Shown: positions 21,269 through 33,025 of the stretch, in pieces
Layout: every line of letters begins with the position of its first letter
Position numbering within the stretch: the first letter of the stretch is position 1
Source of the DNA: Pascua guehoae
Taxonomy: Eukaryota; Basidiomycota; Tremellomycetes; Trichosporonales; Trichosporonaceae
Direction of reading: 5' to 3'
Assembly: GCA_001600415.1 (NCBI GenBank)
Contig: BCJX01000003.1
Span: forward strand, 267,247 to 331,246
Length of the DNA stretch: 64,000 nt
Position numbers and translations under genes: made by a program
The notes under the pieces: model-generated
Told to the model about the DNA's origin: nothing
Databases searched by the model: none
The model's input: the letters and a program-made list of their open reading frames with translations, nothing else

Positions 21269-23481
21269 GGCGAAGGGTGGGGTCGGGGGTGGTGGGCAGG
21301 TTGGGCGCGGGAGGCGCGGTCGTAGAGTTGTAGTGTGGGGTAACGCAGACAGAGGCGGTAAAGTGTGGTGTGGTCGAGAAAAGTAAAACGAGAGTAGAGT
21401 TGTCTGTTGAGACAAGAGGTGAGGACTAGGGAGCGTGCGTGTGGGTGAGCAGCAAGGTTGCGCAAGCGTCGAGGCCAAGACTGCAAGACGACAGAGACAA
21501 ACGAGAGGAGAGTGATGGGTCCGAGGCTGCAACGGGGGACGCAGCAGGAGCCTCTAAGAAGACGAGACGGACACGACGGCGGACGGGGCAGCCAAAGGCC
21601 AAAAGGGCCCACAAGGGGGTGGGACAAGGAGGCTGAGACGCGCCCTCCCCCGTACTGTAGAGAGGGTCTGTGCGCCGTCGTCTCGGTCGGTCGGCCACGC
21701 ACGCAGTCGAAACGCTCGGATCGGGTGGCCAAGGAGTCGCCCAGCTGCGCGCAGGGTTAGCACACTCGGGCCGGGTTGGATGGGGTGGATGTTGCGGGGT
21801 CGAGGTGGCCAGCAGCGAAGAGAAGGGTAATGGGAGAGTTGGGAATGAGAAAATGAAAAAAAGGACGGCATGCATGGATTGGTGAATGAGGTATCATGAC
21901 GATTGAGAATAGCATGGGCGCTAGCGACATGCCAACGGGTTGAGGAAAGGTCTACCAGGCGTAGGGCGGCGTGCTAACTGCGGGCTACGCCTTGTAGCTG
22001 CGCGATGCGCAAGATTGCGTCCATTTCGAGACGCACACTTTTACTCTATCCATCCCTGGACCATCTCGACGATATCGGCTCTTGGCCTCTTGATCACTTG
22101 CAGCGCTTGCTCAAACTGGCAACAGAATGGAGCAGGGAATAAGACGAGATGAGCAGCCGATGGGTGGCACCGGGATGGCACAGGGCCGCGACAGCACCCG
22201 ATCCATGGCGGCTCGGTTGTCCCTCTTCAACCCCTCTCTGTGTCCTCTTGTTCTCGGTGGCAACAAATGTCTCTCCCCTCTTTCTCCCGTCCAAACGGAG
22301 GCAACAAGTGGTCGGGTTTTGTGGCGTCGGGAGCATGCAACGCGGAACAATAGCCAACAAGTGTTTGAAAGAGGTTGGTTCTGCTGTACGCGTGGATCCG
22401 GCAATCACGTCTCACCAGGAACGGGTGCAGAAAAAATAAAAAAAATCTTTCCCTGGATCCCTGGAATCCACACGTCTGGGCCGGCCGGTCAGATCGGGAC
22501 CCTTGGCACACCCATCATGGTCCGGTACGGGTCCAGGCTGCTGGCTGCTGGTGTGGCCCAGTTTTCTATTATGTTTTAAATAGGGGCTCGGGTATGCCAT
22601 GCCATTACCCAGCTGGCAGCTAGGCAGCTGGTATGCATGGATTCAGTTGGTACGCGCATGTACGCATGCGCATGTACGCAGGGATGCAGGTTTGCGTTGT
22701 GGAACGGTCCGTGTACAGGGACAGGAACACGGCTCGCGCCGTCTGTGGCCCCGCATGTGGGGCCTCGTGTGTGATGGATGCAAGTGGCAACGAATGTGGC
22801 ACTCGACACCGCCATGCTCGAGCAGTGTGATGAAGATGCATGTTGCACCCCATTATCCTCATGTCCTCCGAGGTTAGTACCCATACGTGTATAAAGTGGA
22901 GAGAAGCACACAGCTCTACGGCGCAGACAGACTCCTCCTTATTGTTCCCCATGCTGTCCCCCACCGTTTTATTGTTGCTTGACCATCATTTCACCCCCAT
23001 TGTCCACTTCACCGCCCCGTCGACACCGGACCCCATCAACAATGGACACAGTGGCATATTCTACACCATTTTCTACACTTGCGCACTCGCATCGTACCAT
23101 GCCCCCGCGTCTGATGCTCGAGTCTGATGCATATATAAACCCCCGGTCTGCGGCTCTGTCTCATCACCTCGCCATTCTCTCCACTCTTCTTTGATCGACC
23201 GTCACCTCGCGACCACTTGCAACGCCTCATCCTCCTCCAGCATTCACATCTGCATCTCGACATTTACCTCGAGCTTTCATCACAACCTCCTCCTTGCACC
23301 TTTGTGAAATTCATCCTCCCTCCCGATCTCCTTGTGGCATCCCTCGCCACCCGACTCCCTCTGTCCCCACCCCACACTGGCCCCCACACACACATAGCCT
23401 CCCCCCCAACACAGACACACTAGTCCCCCCCGCACCCCCATCCCCACACCCACACCCTACCCCCCACACACACCATCCACA
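21269..23481. other. 2.2-kb divergent upstream region
   Basis: 5' regions of the sensor gene (-) and the DUF7598 gene (+). A direct repeat GCGCATGTACGCA sits at about 22657-22682. A TATA box is at 23131. From 23280 to 23480 the leader is C-rich with CA dinucleotide runs (about 23381-23430). Open frames here lack convincing protein character. Confidence 0.5.
23131..23139 (+). promoter_or_regulatory. TATA box of DUF7598 gene
   Basis: ATATATAAA within GCATATATAAACCCC, 343 bp before the ATG, followed by a C/T-rich leader. The same 15-mer recurs at 33024 with no recognised gene downstream. Confidence 0.65.
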
Positions 23482-25584
23482 ATGACGACCCCCACGCACC
23501 TCAAGCCCTTCCTCCCCCGCCCCTCCCGCTGGACCTTCATCCCCCTCAACGCCCTGCGCCTGCTGAGCGTCATCGGCCTCCTCCTCGTCTTTTCCGCCAA
23601 CATTGTCACGACCGCAAACGACGCAAAGGCCATCAAGTGGGCGCGCAAGGGCGCAGGCGAGACCACCGTCTCCACCACTGCCGTCCCTAGTGCCACTCCC
23701 ATCCCGTCCGCGGCTCGGATGGTGGTAGCGCCCGCGCCCGAGCTCGAGGGCAAGCTCAACCCCGCCGCGCGTCGTGCCGTGGACCAGTCGATCCCTGCGA
23801 TCATGTCCGCTGTCCACGCTGCCGCACCCTCGTCTTCGTCCGACTCGGCCATCACCCTCTCAGTCCCCCCCTCCGCCGCGGCTTACACGTCCTCGGCCGC
23901 TGGATCGGCCCACGTCCCGCACGCCCTCCCCACCCCCGCCACCGTCTTTACTCCCGCACACCCCAAGGTCCTCGCCGTAACCCACGCGCTCAACGCGGAC
24001 GAAAACCTCGTCGTCGAAAAGTGGGAGTGCAACTATTACCAGTACTCGACTGTCCCCCGCCAGGCGCTCGGGACGTTTTGGTCCATGCTCAACCGTGTCT
24101 TTCTGAGTGAGTACCCACCCCACCGGGACGAGTACCGTCTATTTCTGAACTGTCGACATTGGCGACTGGGTCATTTTGCCTAACTTGCTTCTTGCTGGGG
24201 GTGGAGTGACAGGATGCTCAGGAGCAAGTATCCCAGACGCATGTCGAGGTCGAGGACGAGAATGAGGGAGTCGACAGCCACACCACAGGTGGAGAGAAGA
24301 CTACTGGCTTGCTTCCTCCACTCTCCCTTTCCAGTCTACTCTGCCCGGCCTATATCCCCTGTTCCTCCTCCTTCCCCTCCTCTTTTCTTTCCTCCTGTTT
24401 CTGTTCCTCTCCAATTCTGTTCCTAGCCCCCCCACAACCCCCCCACTCCCCCCCACCCCGCTCTTCCCCCCCCCGTTCCTCCCTCCCTGCCCTCCTTGCC
24501 CTCTCCCCACGCCGGCCCCACTAACACCCAGTCTTCCTCACCATCCTCCTCCTCCTCTCCGAGATCGGCCTCCCCAAATCCCTCTTTGACAAGGTCATCC
24601 CCATGCTCGGCCCCGGCCACGGCCTCGGCGCCCTGGGCACCCTGCAGATTCTGTAAGCCCCACCCCCTTCATACCACACCCCACCCCAACTAACATACAG
24701 GCTCGCATCGTCGATTCTGTCGCATGCATGCGACCTGTTTCCGCAGGTGTCTGCGTGGCTCGTGTTTATTGTTGGGTGCTTTAACATTCTTGTCGTGAGT
24801 TGGCTTCCGAGCTTGCTACCGTTCTGCACATGTTCTTCCGTCTCCCTCTATCTCCTTCCCTCTGTCCCTCTCCTGCTCTATCGTTTCCTCTGCGTCCATC
24901 TGCGTCCGTCTCCCTCCCTCTACTTTCGTCCCCGTTCGTCTCCGTTCGTCTCCGTTCGTCTCCCCACCTCTGCCTCCGTCTCCGTTCTCTCCGTCTACTT
25001 GCCCCTTCCTTTCTCCCCCTCCCTCCCTCTCCCTCCCTCTCCATTCCTCTCCATCCCCCCCCCTCTCCCCCCNNNNNNNNNNNNNNNNNNNNNNNNNNNN
25101 NNNNNNNNNNNNNNNNNNNNNNNNNNNNNNNNNNNNNNNNNNNNNNNNNNNNNNNNNNNNNNNNNNNNNNNNNNNNNNNNNNNNNNNNNNNNNNNNNNNN
25201 NNNNNNNNNNNNNNNNNNNNNNNNNNNNNNNNNNNNNNNNNNNNNNNNNNNNNNNNNNNNNNNNNNNNNNNNNNNNNNNNNNNNNNNNNNNNNNNNNNNN
25301 NNNNNNNNNNNNNNNNNNNNNNNNNNNNNNNNNNNNNNNNNNNNNNNNNNNNNNNNNNNNNNNNNNNNNNNNNNNNCCCGCACTGGACCCCCCCCTCCAC
25401 CGCCACCCCCACCCCGGCGTCGACACGCACGCACGACCGCCTGAGCCGCTCGGCCGCGCACGCCGAGACGCCCATCGCCGAGGCCTACGTCCCCGGCTCC
25501 AAGTTTGGGGGGTTTGCGTGGGGCAAGCAGGCCCACAAGACGGTGGAGATCTCGGCGCCCATCGAGAGCCTGCCTCGTACGTGA
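23482..25584 (+). CDS. DUF7598-type membrane protein, interrupted by an assembly gap
   Basis: Exons 23482-24106, 24532-24652 and 24701-24794 join in phase, and a last exon runs from inside or after the gap (first visible codon at 25378) to the TGA at 25582-25584. The product begins MTTPTHLKPFLPRPSRWTF and has a first helix LRLLSVIGLLLVFSANIV. A long Ala/Ser/Pro-rich loop follows, then WECNYYQYSTVPRQALGTFW, IFLTILLLLSEIGLPKSLF, LGPGHGLGALGTLQILLASS and SAWLVFIVGCFNILV. These blocks match the fungal DUF7598 pattern of four membrane spans. The C-terminus (SKFGGFAWGKQAHKTVEISA) is hydrophilic. The function is unknown. The Ser/Pro-rich loop between helices 1 and 2 is longer than I expect for the family. 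Confidence 0.75.
24934..24963 (+). repeat. Tandem GTTCGTCTCC, three copies, in intron
   Basis: Perfect 10-bp units inside the pyrimidine-only intron of the DUF7598 gene, about 110 bp before the assembly gap. Confidence 0.8.
25073..25376. other. Assembly gap (N run) in an intron
   Basis: The gap begins directly after a C-rich pyrimidine tract (CCCCCCCTCTCCCCCC). It probably represents an unresolved C/CT repeat, so its true length is unknown. Confidence 0.9.
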
Positions 25585-25791
25585 TTGACCCTGGGTGGTG
25601 CTCACTCGAAGGCTATGTCTAGGCTTGATGCCTGATGTCGAGGCTTGATGCCTCACTGCGGGTGCGTTGTAGCCGTAAACCAATGCAGTGCATTGTATGA
25701 CTTTGTGCGTGTCCGTGGGCCGAGTTGAGTAGGTGGCCGTGGTTGAACATTTTCATGCAGATGTACAGTACAACAATACCTTCTACCCAGC

Positions 25792-25891
25792 GTGTATCAC
25801 AGTGTATCACAGTGTATCACAGTGTATCACAGTGTATCACAGTGTATCACAGTGTATCACAGTGTATCACAGTGTATCACAGTGTATCACA
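25792..25891. repeat. Minisatellite, ten perfect copies of GTGTATCACA
   Basis: Ten identical 10-bp units with no mismatch, between the convergent 3' ends of the DUF7598 and GT90 genes. Perfect identity implies recent expansion or ongoing slippage. Confidence 0.97.
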
Positions 25892-25937
25892 TAGATCCAT
25901 CAGATCGCCCGCGCGCATGGCATGCGTCTATGCGCGT

Positions 25938-26751
25938 CTATGCGTCCTCGTGGTCGTCGTCGTCGCGCACCTGGCCCTCGTCTGGGTCCTGGTCTTGGCC
26001 CTCGTCTGGAACCCGGTCTTGGCCGTCGCCTCGCATTGCACCTCCGTGGTCGTTGGTGTCGCCGTGCTCGTGGTGGGCTTCTTCGTGCTCCTGGGCTTCG
26101 TCCTGCTCGTCGTCCTGGCTTTCGTCGTGCCCCTCGTCGTCAATTCCGGCTTCGGGATGTTCATCAGACGCCGGTTCGAGTGCCACTGTCGATGCAGGCG
26201 CCACGGATTCGGCGGGAGACGGCCCAGCGTCGACGTCCTCGGCAGTTTGGGGTGGGTCTTGGGGCGGTGCGTGGGGTGGAGTCGGAATCGCGGGCACGTT
26301 TGTGTCTGCCGTGACCTCTGCTGGTACGTTTTCACCATCGCCATGGTCGTTGGCAGGCGTGCCGTCCCCAAGCCCACCACTCCCGCCCGCAACCACACCA
26401 CCATCATCCTCCACATCCTCATCCCCATCCTCGTCCCCATCCTCCCCCTCGTCACCCTCATCCACATCCTCTCCACCATGCACAGCCTCGTCATAGTAAA
26501 AGTCCATGTCGACGCCCTCGTCGGCCGCCAACCGCGCAAATTCGAGAAACAGGCGCATCATGTACGCCTGCGCGTCCTCGTACCGGAACATGCGCTGGGC
26601 AAAGCACTGCCCGTTGTGGCCCAGCGCCTTGGCCGTCTCGTCGAATGCGAGCCAGGGGGATTCGGGCGTGCCGGTGAAAAAGGCCATAATGTCGGCGAGG
26701 TCGGAAAAGTCGAGCTTGGCGGGGATGTACATGAACCATCTGGGGTTAGTG

Positions 26752-26797
<46 letters not shown>

Positions 26798-29700
26798 GGG
26801 GAATATGGGGCATGGAAGGAGGTCTGGAGGCAGGTTCGGAAGGAGGTTTGGAGGGAGGTAGGGAGGTTCGGAAGAGGGTCTAGTGACAGTGGCGGTATGT
26901 ATGGTTGGACATGTGGAGCAGGATGAGGGCGGGCGTGAATGAAAAGAGGACGATATTTGGAGGGAAAGAGCAGAGTCGAAAGGGGCTGGAGAAGAGTTGG
27001 ACAGGAGGAAGGTCAAGAACACAACGGGAGAATGGAGACGAATGGCACGGCAGAACGAAGAAGAACGGAACGGGATGAGGAACAGGGCTCTCAGAGCCAG
27101 ATGGACATGTGTCCCAGCCCATGTTTTCCCCAGGCGTCCATCTCCCTTCTACCTAGAGTTCCGTTCCCTTCCCACGGCCCTCTCCTCACTCCACGGCCCA
27201 AACCCAACTTCTCCCCACTGCGGCACACAAACACAACATCGACGCGTACGCACGGAATGAGATGCGGCTGGAACCACTCTGTAAAGATGCCCGTCTTGAC
27301 CACGACGCTCTTGGTGCTCATGAGACGCCGGAAGCGCCCGCTCCACCCGTTGCCGTCAATGTCGAGGAGAAACTTGTGCTTGTTGAGCTTGTCGTTTGTC
27401 TGGAAGCGCGCAAACTTGATCTCGCGTCTGGGGTTAGCCGCTGGGTCTGCGCGTCTGCACTGCACCGGTTCTACGTCGCCTCTGCCTCCAGTGTGATTTT
27501 CTTCCCAGTCCAGGCCTCTGCCTGAATGTGCCTTGGTCCCCGTTCGTCCACCTCGCCTCAATATCCCTTCGCCCTCGTTCATCTCCATGTGCCATACTGT
27601 GCCCCCCAACACACCCCCACCCAACTCAAACTCACTCCATGTCTGCACACGTCCCGTCCTCCTCGTCGCACTGCAGCGGCTCGCCAGTGAGCTTGATGTC
27701 GAAGAAAAACTCCATGGCCTCTTCGACCGGCGCCCGTTCCGTCTTGTAATTTAGCCGCGGGGTTTGGGCCGTGTGGGCATCGTCGTCGTTGCCGTGCGCA
27801 TCGTCAATGCTGTCTACTCCTTCGGCTGGGCTACGACCCACGTCGACGCCCAGGTCGGGGACGAGGTACTGCATCTCCTCGGTCGACTTGTTGTTTGCAA
27901 AGTGGTGCAGGCGGACGCGGTGCGAGTTGCGCCATGGAATGTCGCGCGTCATCATCGAGATGCCCGTGGGTGAGCCGCGCTGAGGTTAGTATTTCGCGTT
28001 CGTGGCCAGCTGGCACGTTCTCCTAGACTCACCCATGCAAGCCGTGGGTCCGTCTTGTCCTCCCAGTCGGGGTCGGGGCCGGTCGTGTCGTAAAACTGCT
28101 GCAGGGGTGTGGTGAGAATGTCCGAGCTGAGCGTCAGTGGCCGCGAGCGCCAGAGTCGAGCGTGCGAGTTGGCGCGTGATTGGCACTTCAGTCTCCCGAA
28201 ACGGTGCAACTCAAAAAGCTACCGTGTCACACAACCTTGCACCACTCACTTGATGGCAGTCTTTGTCAGGCTGAACAGCGGGAGGAGGGCCGTATGTGGC
28301 CGGGGGTGGGAGGTGGGCTCGTGTGGCTCAATGGTGAGCCCGTGCAATGGTACGAGGTACGGGTCTGAGTGTTAGGACGTAGAAATGAGTCTCGTCTTGT
28401 CCTAGAGTCTAGACACGCACTGAGACAAAAGTCGCTCGCTTCAGCGACATCGTGCACGAATGATTTGCCTGTGAGTCAGTGGTGCTCGCAGGAAGAGGGC
28501 GGGGGGTGGGGGGGGGGGGGGGGGGGGGGGGGGGAATGGGGATCGTAGCTGGTGCGCCTCGTACAGGAGCATACTACAGAGCAAGGCACAGACGGGTCGC
28601 CAGCACGAGACTATCTCACCTTCGTAGAAACTTGGGTTCCGCCGAAAGTTCGAGTCGGGGGAGCAGCTGCGCGAGAGGCGGACGTGCCCGTCGTCCGTCT
28701 CGGTGAGATGTTTGGTGTCTGCTGTCAGCTGCGGAGCTTTGGGTGGTGCATGACGGCCGAGCATGCTTAGGGCGGAGCACGCTGAGGGGTTGGGAATGTC
28801 GTCGAGGAGCACATGCCCGCTGAGGGTGGTACCCCGGCGAGTCCAGCCAGAACCAGGCGAGTGCAGGCCGCCGGTCTTGAGCCCCCCCTCCCCCTCCCGT
28901 AACTGTGAACATCTCGACCAATTCCCATACTCCCCAGCAACTATACCACTGTGCACTCCCCAGCCTCGAGACCACTCTCGCCCAATCCCACTCACGCTCG
29001 CCGCGCCCGCCCATGTCGACAAGCGACGCGCGCCGCGCCCACGAGAGGTAGATCTGGGGCTGGTCAAAGATGGAGAATGTCGCGTTCAGGTCGGGCAGGT
29101 GCTCCGCGAAGCCTTGGAGGAGTCTGGCATTAGCGTTGGGTCAGGGATTACGGTGTGCGGCAGGGTTAGTGGGAGCGTGCAGACAGACGCAGGACTGAGG
29201 CAGAGCAGACGCAGGACAGAGGTGGAGTAGACGCAAGGACCAGTGGCAGGAGATAGGCCGACGGTTTGCGTATTGGGACACGGCTGGGGCGGCCTACGGC
29301 GGCGTACAGCCATGACAGCCAGCTCCGCTTCCGTGCCGCCGTCTCTGTGTCGCCGCCTCAGGGCCGCTACTCCGGAACCTGCGGGTCTAGCCCCGTCACC
29401 GCTGCAGCGGCTAGGCCGACACGCTGGGAAGCGTGGGCGCCAACCCGCCCGTGAAACGTTTGGACCTCCGTCGCGACCGCCACCCATCATCGCTCCTTTC
29501 GCTCCTCGTCATCCCGGTTGCCCGCTCCCCAGTACCCCCGCTGCCCCCTTACCCCCTCCCCTCTAACCACCCAACCCGATACCCCCACGCCCCCCCCGCA
29601 CACCCGCACTCACCCAGCAGCATCTTCGGCCCTCGGCAGCGTCCCATCCCACTCCAACCCCCTCTCGTCGACCTCGATCTGCACCTCTCCATCCGCGACG

Positions 29701-30800
29701 TGGAGGACAAACACCTCGGGCATGCCCTGGACCCACTCGAGGCGCCTGCGCATCTCGTCGCGCGGCAGCGCCCAGAAGGGCGCGAGGTCGCGAGCGATCC
29801 CATCATACTCGTCCGGGAGGACGAGATTGTGCCTCCGTGCGTAGTGCCACCACTTGTCGAATCCGCGCGGGGGATTGCGGCCATTCCGGCGCTTGTACTC
29901 TGCGACGGCGGCGCGGAGCGTGCGGCTCTGGCGCGCGAGGAGGTCTGCCCACCGCTGTTCCCCGAGGGCCAGGAGGGCCGGGATGGGGTGCACCCCCGCC
30001 TCGGCGTCGGTGAGCACGACGTGGCCTGTGGGGCTGAAGAAGCTGTGTCCCTTGCGCCGTGCCGTGTCCGTGGTGAGGTTGTGTGTGCGCGCGTAGGCGC
30101 GGAGACTGGCCAGGTCGCGCGCATACGCCGCGAGGGGCGACATGAAGGCGCACTGCTCGGGCGCGCGGGGTGGGCTCGTGCTCGGCCACCAGCCGAGGCG
30201 CGGGAGCGAGTCGGCGAGATCCAGATCCGCCAGCGCCGATATCCCCAGCCCTAGCCCGCCGTGTAGGTAGACGAGGCACACGACGAGCAGCGTCCCGAGG
30301 GCAAGCACAAGGACGCGCCGTGGCGACCGCGGGCGGACGGCCGCGCACACCCCCCGGGGGCGGAAGCGCGGCGACCGTGGCGACCTCGGAGACGGCGCCG
30401 TCGCCGCGCGCGAGAGCAAGAGCGCCGCCGGCCGCGGGTCGCGCGCCTTGCGCTCCCACTCGCGCCGCGGGAACATGGACGCCGAGCCAGAGACCCCGAA
30501 CGAAGGGGACGCCGCCGATGCCGCCGACAGCGTCGTCGACGTCGAGCTCGTCGACGCAGCAGACGCACGCCGCGGACGCGACCGCCCATGCCCCAGCCCC
30601 GAGACCACACTCCCACCTACACCACCACCGCCTCCCCCAACGCCCCCGCTCCCGCTCCGCGGCCGCGCGTGCGTGCTCGAGCTCGAGCTCACCGCCGCGG
30701 CCTCGTCGCTCTGCGCGCGCGCGTGCCGCACCTCGGCGCTCCGGAGGATGAGCGGCGACGTGCTCCGCGAGCGTGTGTGCGTGTGCGCGTGCGTCCGCAT
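25938..30800 (-). CDS. GT90 glycosyltransferase, CAP10/CXT1-like, with acidic tail
   Basis: The start ATG is at 30798-30800. The N-terminal region is Ser/Arg-rich and cytosolic, followed by the signal-anchor RRVLVLALGTLLVVCLVYLH. The CAP-family stem includes GRNPPRGFDKWWHYARRHN and LVLPDEYDGIARDLAPFWAL. Later exons give LLQGFAEHLPDLNATFSIFD; SCSPDSNFRRNPSFYEG; FCLNPYLVPLHG; PLFSLTKTAINSDIL; RGSPTGISMMTRD and NSHRVRLHHFANN. The GT90 core HKFLLDIDGNGWSGRFRRLM, then KTGIFTEWFQPHLIPWFMYI and AKLDFSDLADIMAFFTG, follow. Clear exons: 28421-28468, 28250-28364, 28033-28126, 27636-27979, 27254-27427 and 25938-26739. The 5' border of exon 3 (about 28886) is unresolved. Family members are Golgi type II enzymes, including the Cryptococcus beta-1,2-xylosyltransferase Cxt1. 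The roughly 195-residue Asp/Glu-rich C-terminus is unusual. Confidence 0.85.
26753..26796 (-). repeat. Homopolymer tract, 44 G (C on the sense strand), in GT90 intron
   Basis: Longest homopolymer in the window. On the GT90 sense strand it is C44 directly upstream of the branch point and acceptor GCACTAACCCCAG. Confidence 0.97.
28508..28534 (-). repeat. Homopolymer tract, 27 G (C on the sense strand), in GT90 intron
   Basis: Preceded by GGGGGGT. On the GT90 sense strand it is a C run upstream of the branch point and acceptor ACCACTGACTCACAG of the exon starting at 28468. Confidence 0.97.
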
Positions 30801-32610
30801 CGTCAATGTCGGCCGTGGCCCGGGGGAGACGCGAGACCGTCCAGAGGAAGCGAGGGGAGACGGTTGAAACGGTGGACAAGGTGGACAATGCCGGGAGCGG
30901 TGCGACGAGGGCGTCACCTGTGCTATCCGAGGTGTCCTCGCCTGTCACCTCGAGGACGCCCTGTGGCCTGTGGCTTGTGGCCAGTGCCCCGTGGGTTGTA
31001 CAGTCGTTTGGTCGTGTGGTCGCTTTCCTGGGCTGTCCGGGTAGCGCTGCGACCTCTAGGTGTCTCGGCCAGTAATGTCGGTACTGTAGTCGAGACAAGT
31101 AAACGTATCACTTGCAAGTGGATATCAACAAGTGGTCAAGTCAAACTCGACAATGCCGGGTATATCATTTCTTGCTCATGTGAGGTGAGCAGCATGAGTG
31201 GGTGGTTGGGGTCGTGTTTCTGCCCGTCGTCTTGGACACCTTGTTCGGTGCATTATTGTGTGCCGATCCCCCGGAATACAGACTGTATCTGAATCAATCA
31301 ATCAATCAACCCCCTGCGCGCCAGTGCACCCCGCAGCCAGCCCCGCGGGCCCGAGGCACCCACATCCACAGTAGACCTCGGGGGCCGAGATTAAGCTCGG
31401 AAGCAAGCTCAAAGCACCATGCTCTCGCGCGGTCCGCGGCCCATTCGTGCAGCGTGCATACCGTACATATCTCCCGACACGGAGACATGCACGGGTGATG
31501 AGCAGCGTATAACCGTACTCGAGCCAGAGTTGCACGACGCCACCATTGCAGGAAATGCGCGCACCAAAGGATAACACTTCCATTCACACTTGGGCGCCGC
31601 GGCCTTTACCTTTGGCGCCACTGTACTGTAGCGACGCCCAAGTACTGTACCCTAGCGCCAAGTGAGGCACGTTAGCGCACTTTGCGCCTTGTTTATCAAT
31701 AGCCACGTGAAAAGTGTCTTTGCATGCAGGGCACGGGCTCGCCCCGCTGCGGCCTGGCATTTAAATATCCATTCGGTCAAGCATCGAATCAGTCTGGTTG
31801 GATGCATCAATGCGGGACTGTGAGGCGCAGAGGCCAATCACCAACCCAGATCCCCGACCAGGATTCCTTGTTCCGGCTTTGTGACTCCAGCGCCCAGCAG
31901 GTGGGGGTCCAGTCCAATACCTCCAGTACCCAGTGGCACCGAGTTGGCCAGTCCCCAGTGGTATTGAGTTGCGGCGCGCACGATGTGCCAGCAGCTAGCA
32001 GTAAAAAGTAAGCAGTTACCAGCTCCTGTATACCTGTACCAGCTACCAGCAGAACAGAGACAAGAACAACCTTGGGCTTTTCGGAACTGGACTTGTAGCA
32101 GGAACAACGTTGGAGTCGCGCGAGTGCATGGTCCAAGCACGACCGACCATGTCCTAACACCAACATTTCTGCTCGACATCTTCAGCTGTTCCCACCGTGC
32201 ATTGCTTAAGTGTCCAAGCCCCCAGCATATGTCAAGCCACCCCTCAGATGCACGTACCTGTTGTTTATGGCTGCATGAAACCCTTTATATCACAAAGCAG
32301 CTCGTTCAAAGTCGACCTCCTGGCCAAGACTTGCATTTTTCTCAACCTCATATTCCACCTCGCGTCAATCAAGAAACTCTGGAGCGTAGCCCTATGTATA
32401 GGTGATGCTTGCGCGTATGCTTGCGCGTGTCTGACCTGACCGTCTCCATGCCTCTCGTCGCGAGCAACGGGGCGAAAACCAAGTATTTCCTGCCAGTATC
32501 GAAGTTGTTTCTGCCGTAAGTCCAGTCCCTTTCGACTGTTCCCTGCCAATACCAAAGTTGTTCCTGCCCAAGTCCGGCCCCTTTCAACTGGTCGCTTTGG
32601 TGGCTCACGC
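30801..32610. other. Gene-poor region with decayed repeats
   Basis: Upstream of the GT90 gene. Contains a four-unit AATC run (31291-31308) and a hairpin pairing CACTTGGGCG (31588) with CGCCCAAGTA (31635), with GCGCCAAAG-type blocks between. From 31880 to 32600 related CCAGT/GAGTTG and GTTGTTCCTGC motifs recur in both orientations. No credible gene was found. Confidence 0.5.
32486..32592. repeat. Tandem duplication, two copies of about 53 bp
   Basis: Copy 1 at 32486-32538 and copy 2 at 32539-32592 share TCCCTGCCARTA-like, AAGTTGTTYCTGCC and AAGTCCRGYCCCTTTCRACTG blocks. A diverged inverted copy is visible around 32065-32115 (complement of GTTGTTCCTGC..AAGTCCAGTTCC). Confidence 0.8.
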
Positions 32611-32931
32611 CCCAATTCGTACTGTATTTTCGCGCTAAATAGGACTCTTATTTATGTACCCCACCTACTGGGGAACAGGACTGGGCGCTCGGGACGTGTG
32701 ACAGGACAGGAATGAAAGAAATTCCGTTCCTAATAGCTCATTAGGAAGGCCCTAATAACATGTTGTTTTGCTAATCAAACATAAAGGGGGGCTCCAATAT
32801 GTTTTGGCCTAAATTTCAGAGCAACAGGAATCCTCCCTCTGTGACACCGTGACAGGGCTGGAATTTCCGGTTGTGACGTGTGACACCAGTCCTATTTGGC
32901 GCGAAAATACAGTAAAGCAAAATGCAATTGG
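32611..32931. mobile_element. Fold-back/MITE-like element, about 320 bp
   Basis: Terminal arms are reverse complements: 32621-32646 and 32888-32913 match at 25 of 26 bases (outer part ACTGTATTTTCGCGC, inner part AAATAGGACT). Pairing extends to CCAATT at both extremities. The right arm has about 9 extra bases. The centre is AT-rich and non-coding. No clear target-site duplication could be defined, so fold-back DNA of other origin is possible. Confidence 0.65.
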
Positions 32932-32992
32932 AGCCGAAATTCCCCCCTCGCCCCTTTGCTCCCGTTCGCCCCTCGCCCTCGCCCCCCTCGCA

Positions 32993-33007
32993 CCCCCCCC
33001 CCCCCCC
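32993..33007 (+). repeat. Homopolymer tract, 15 C, upstream of orphan TATA box
   Basis: Uninterrupted C run 18 bp upstream of a TATA box at 33026, between the fold-back element and the promoter-like region. Confidence 0.95.
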
Positions 33008-33025
33008 TCGCACCGCCGGCGACGC

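Noticed and set aside
25073..25376. Open frames crossing the first gap
   Set aside because: They exist only because N is translated as X. The real gene has its intron here.
31320..31620. Possible 5S rRNA or snRNA near GAGATTAAGCTCGGAAGC
   Set aside because: The short resemblance to a 5S internal motif does not extend, and no full-length fold or flanking conserved boxes could be found.
31983..32405. 140-codon plus-strand open frame starting MCQQLAVKSKQ
   Set aside because: It overlaps inverted and tandem repeat DNA, has no family features or introns, and its composition looks random.
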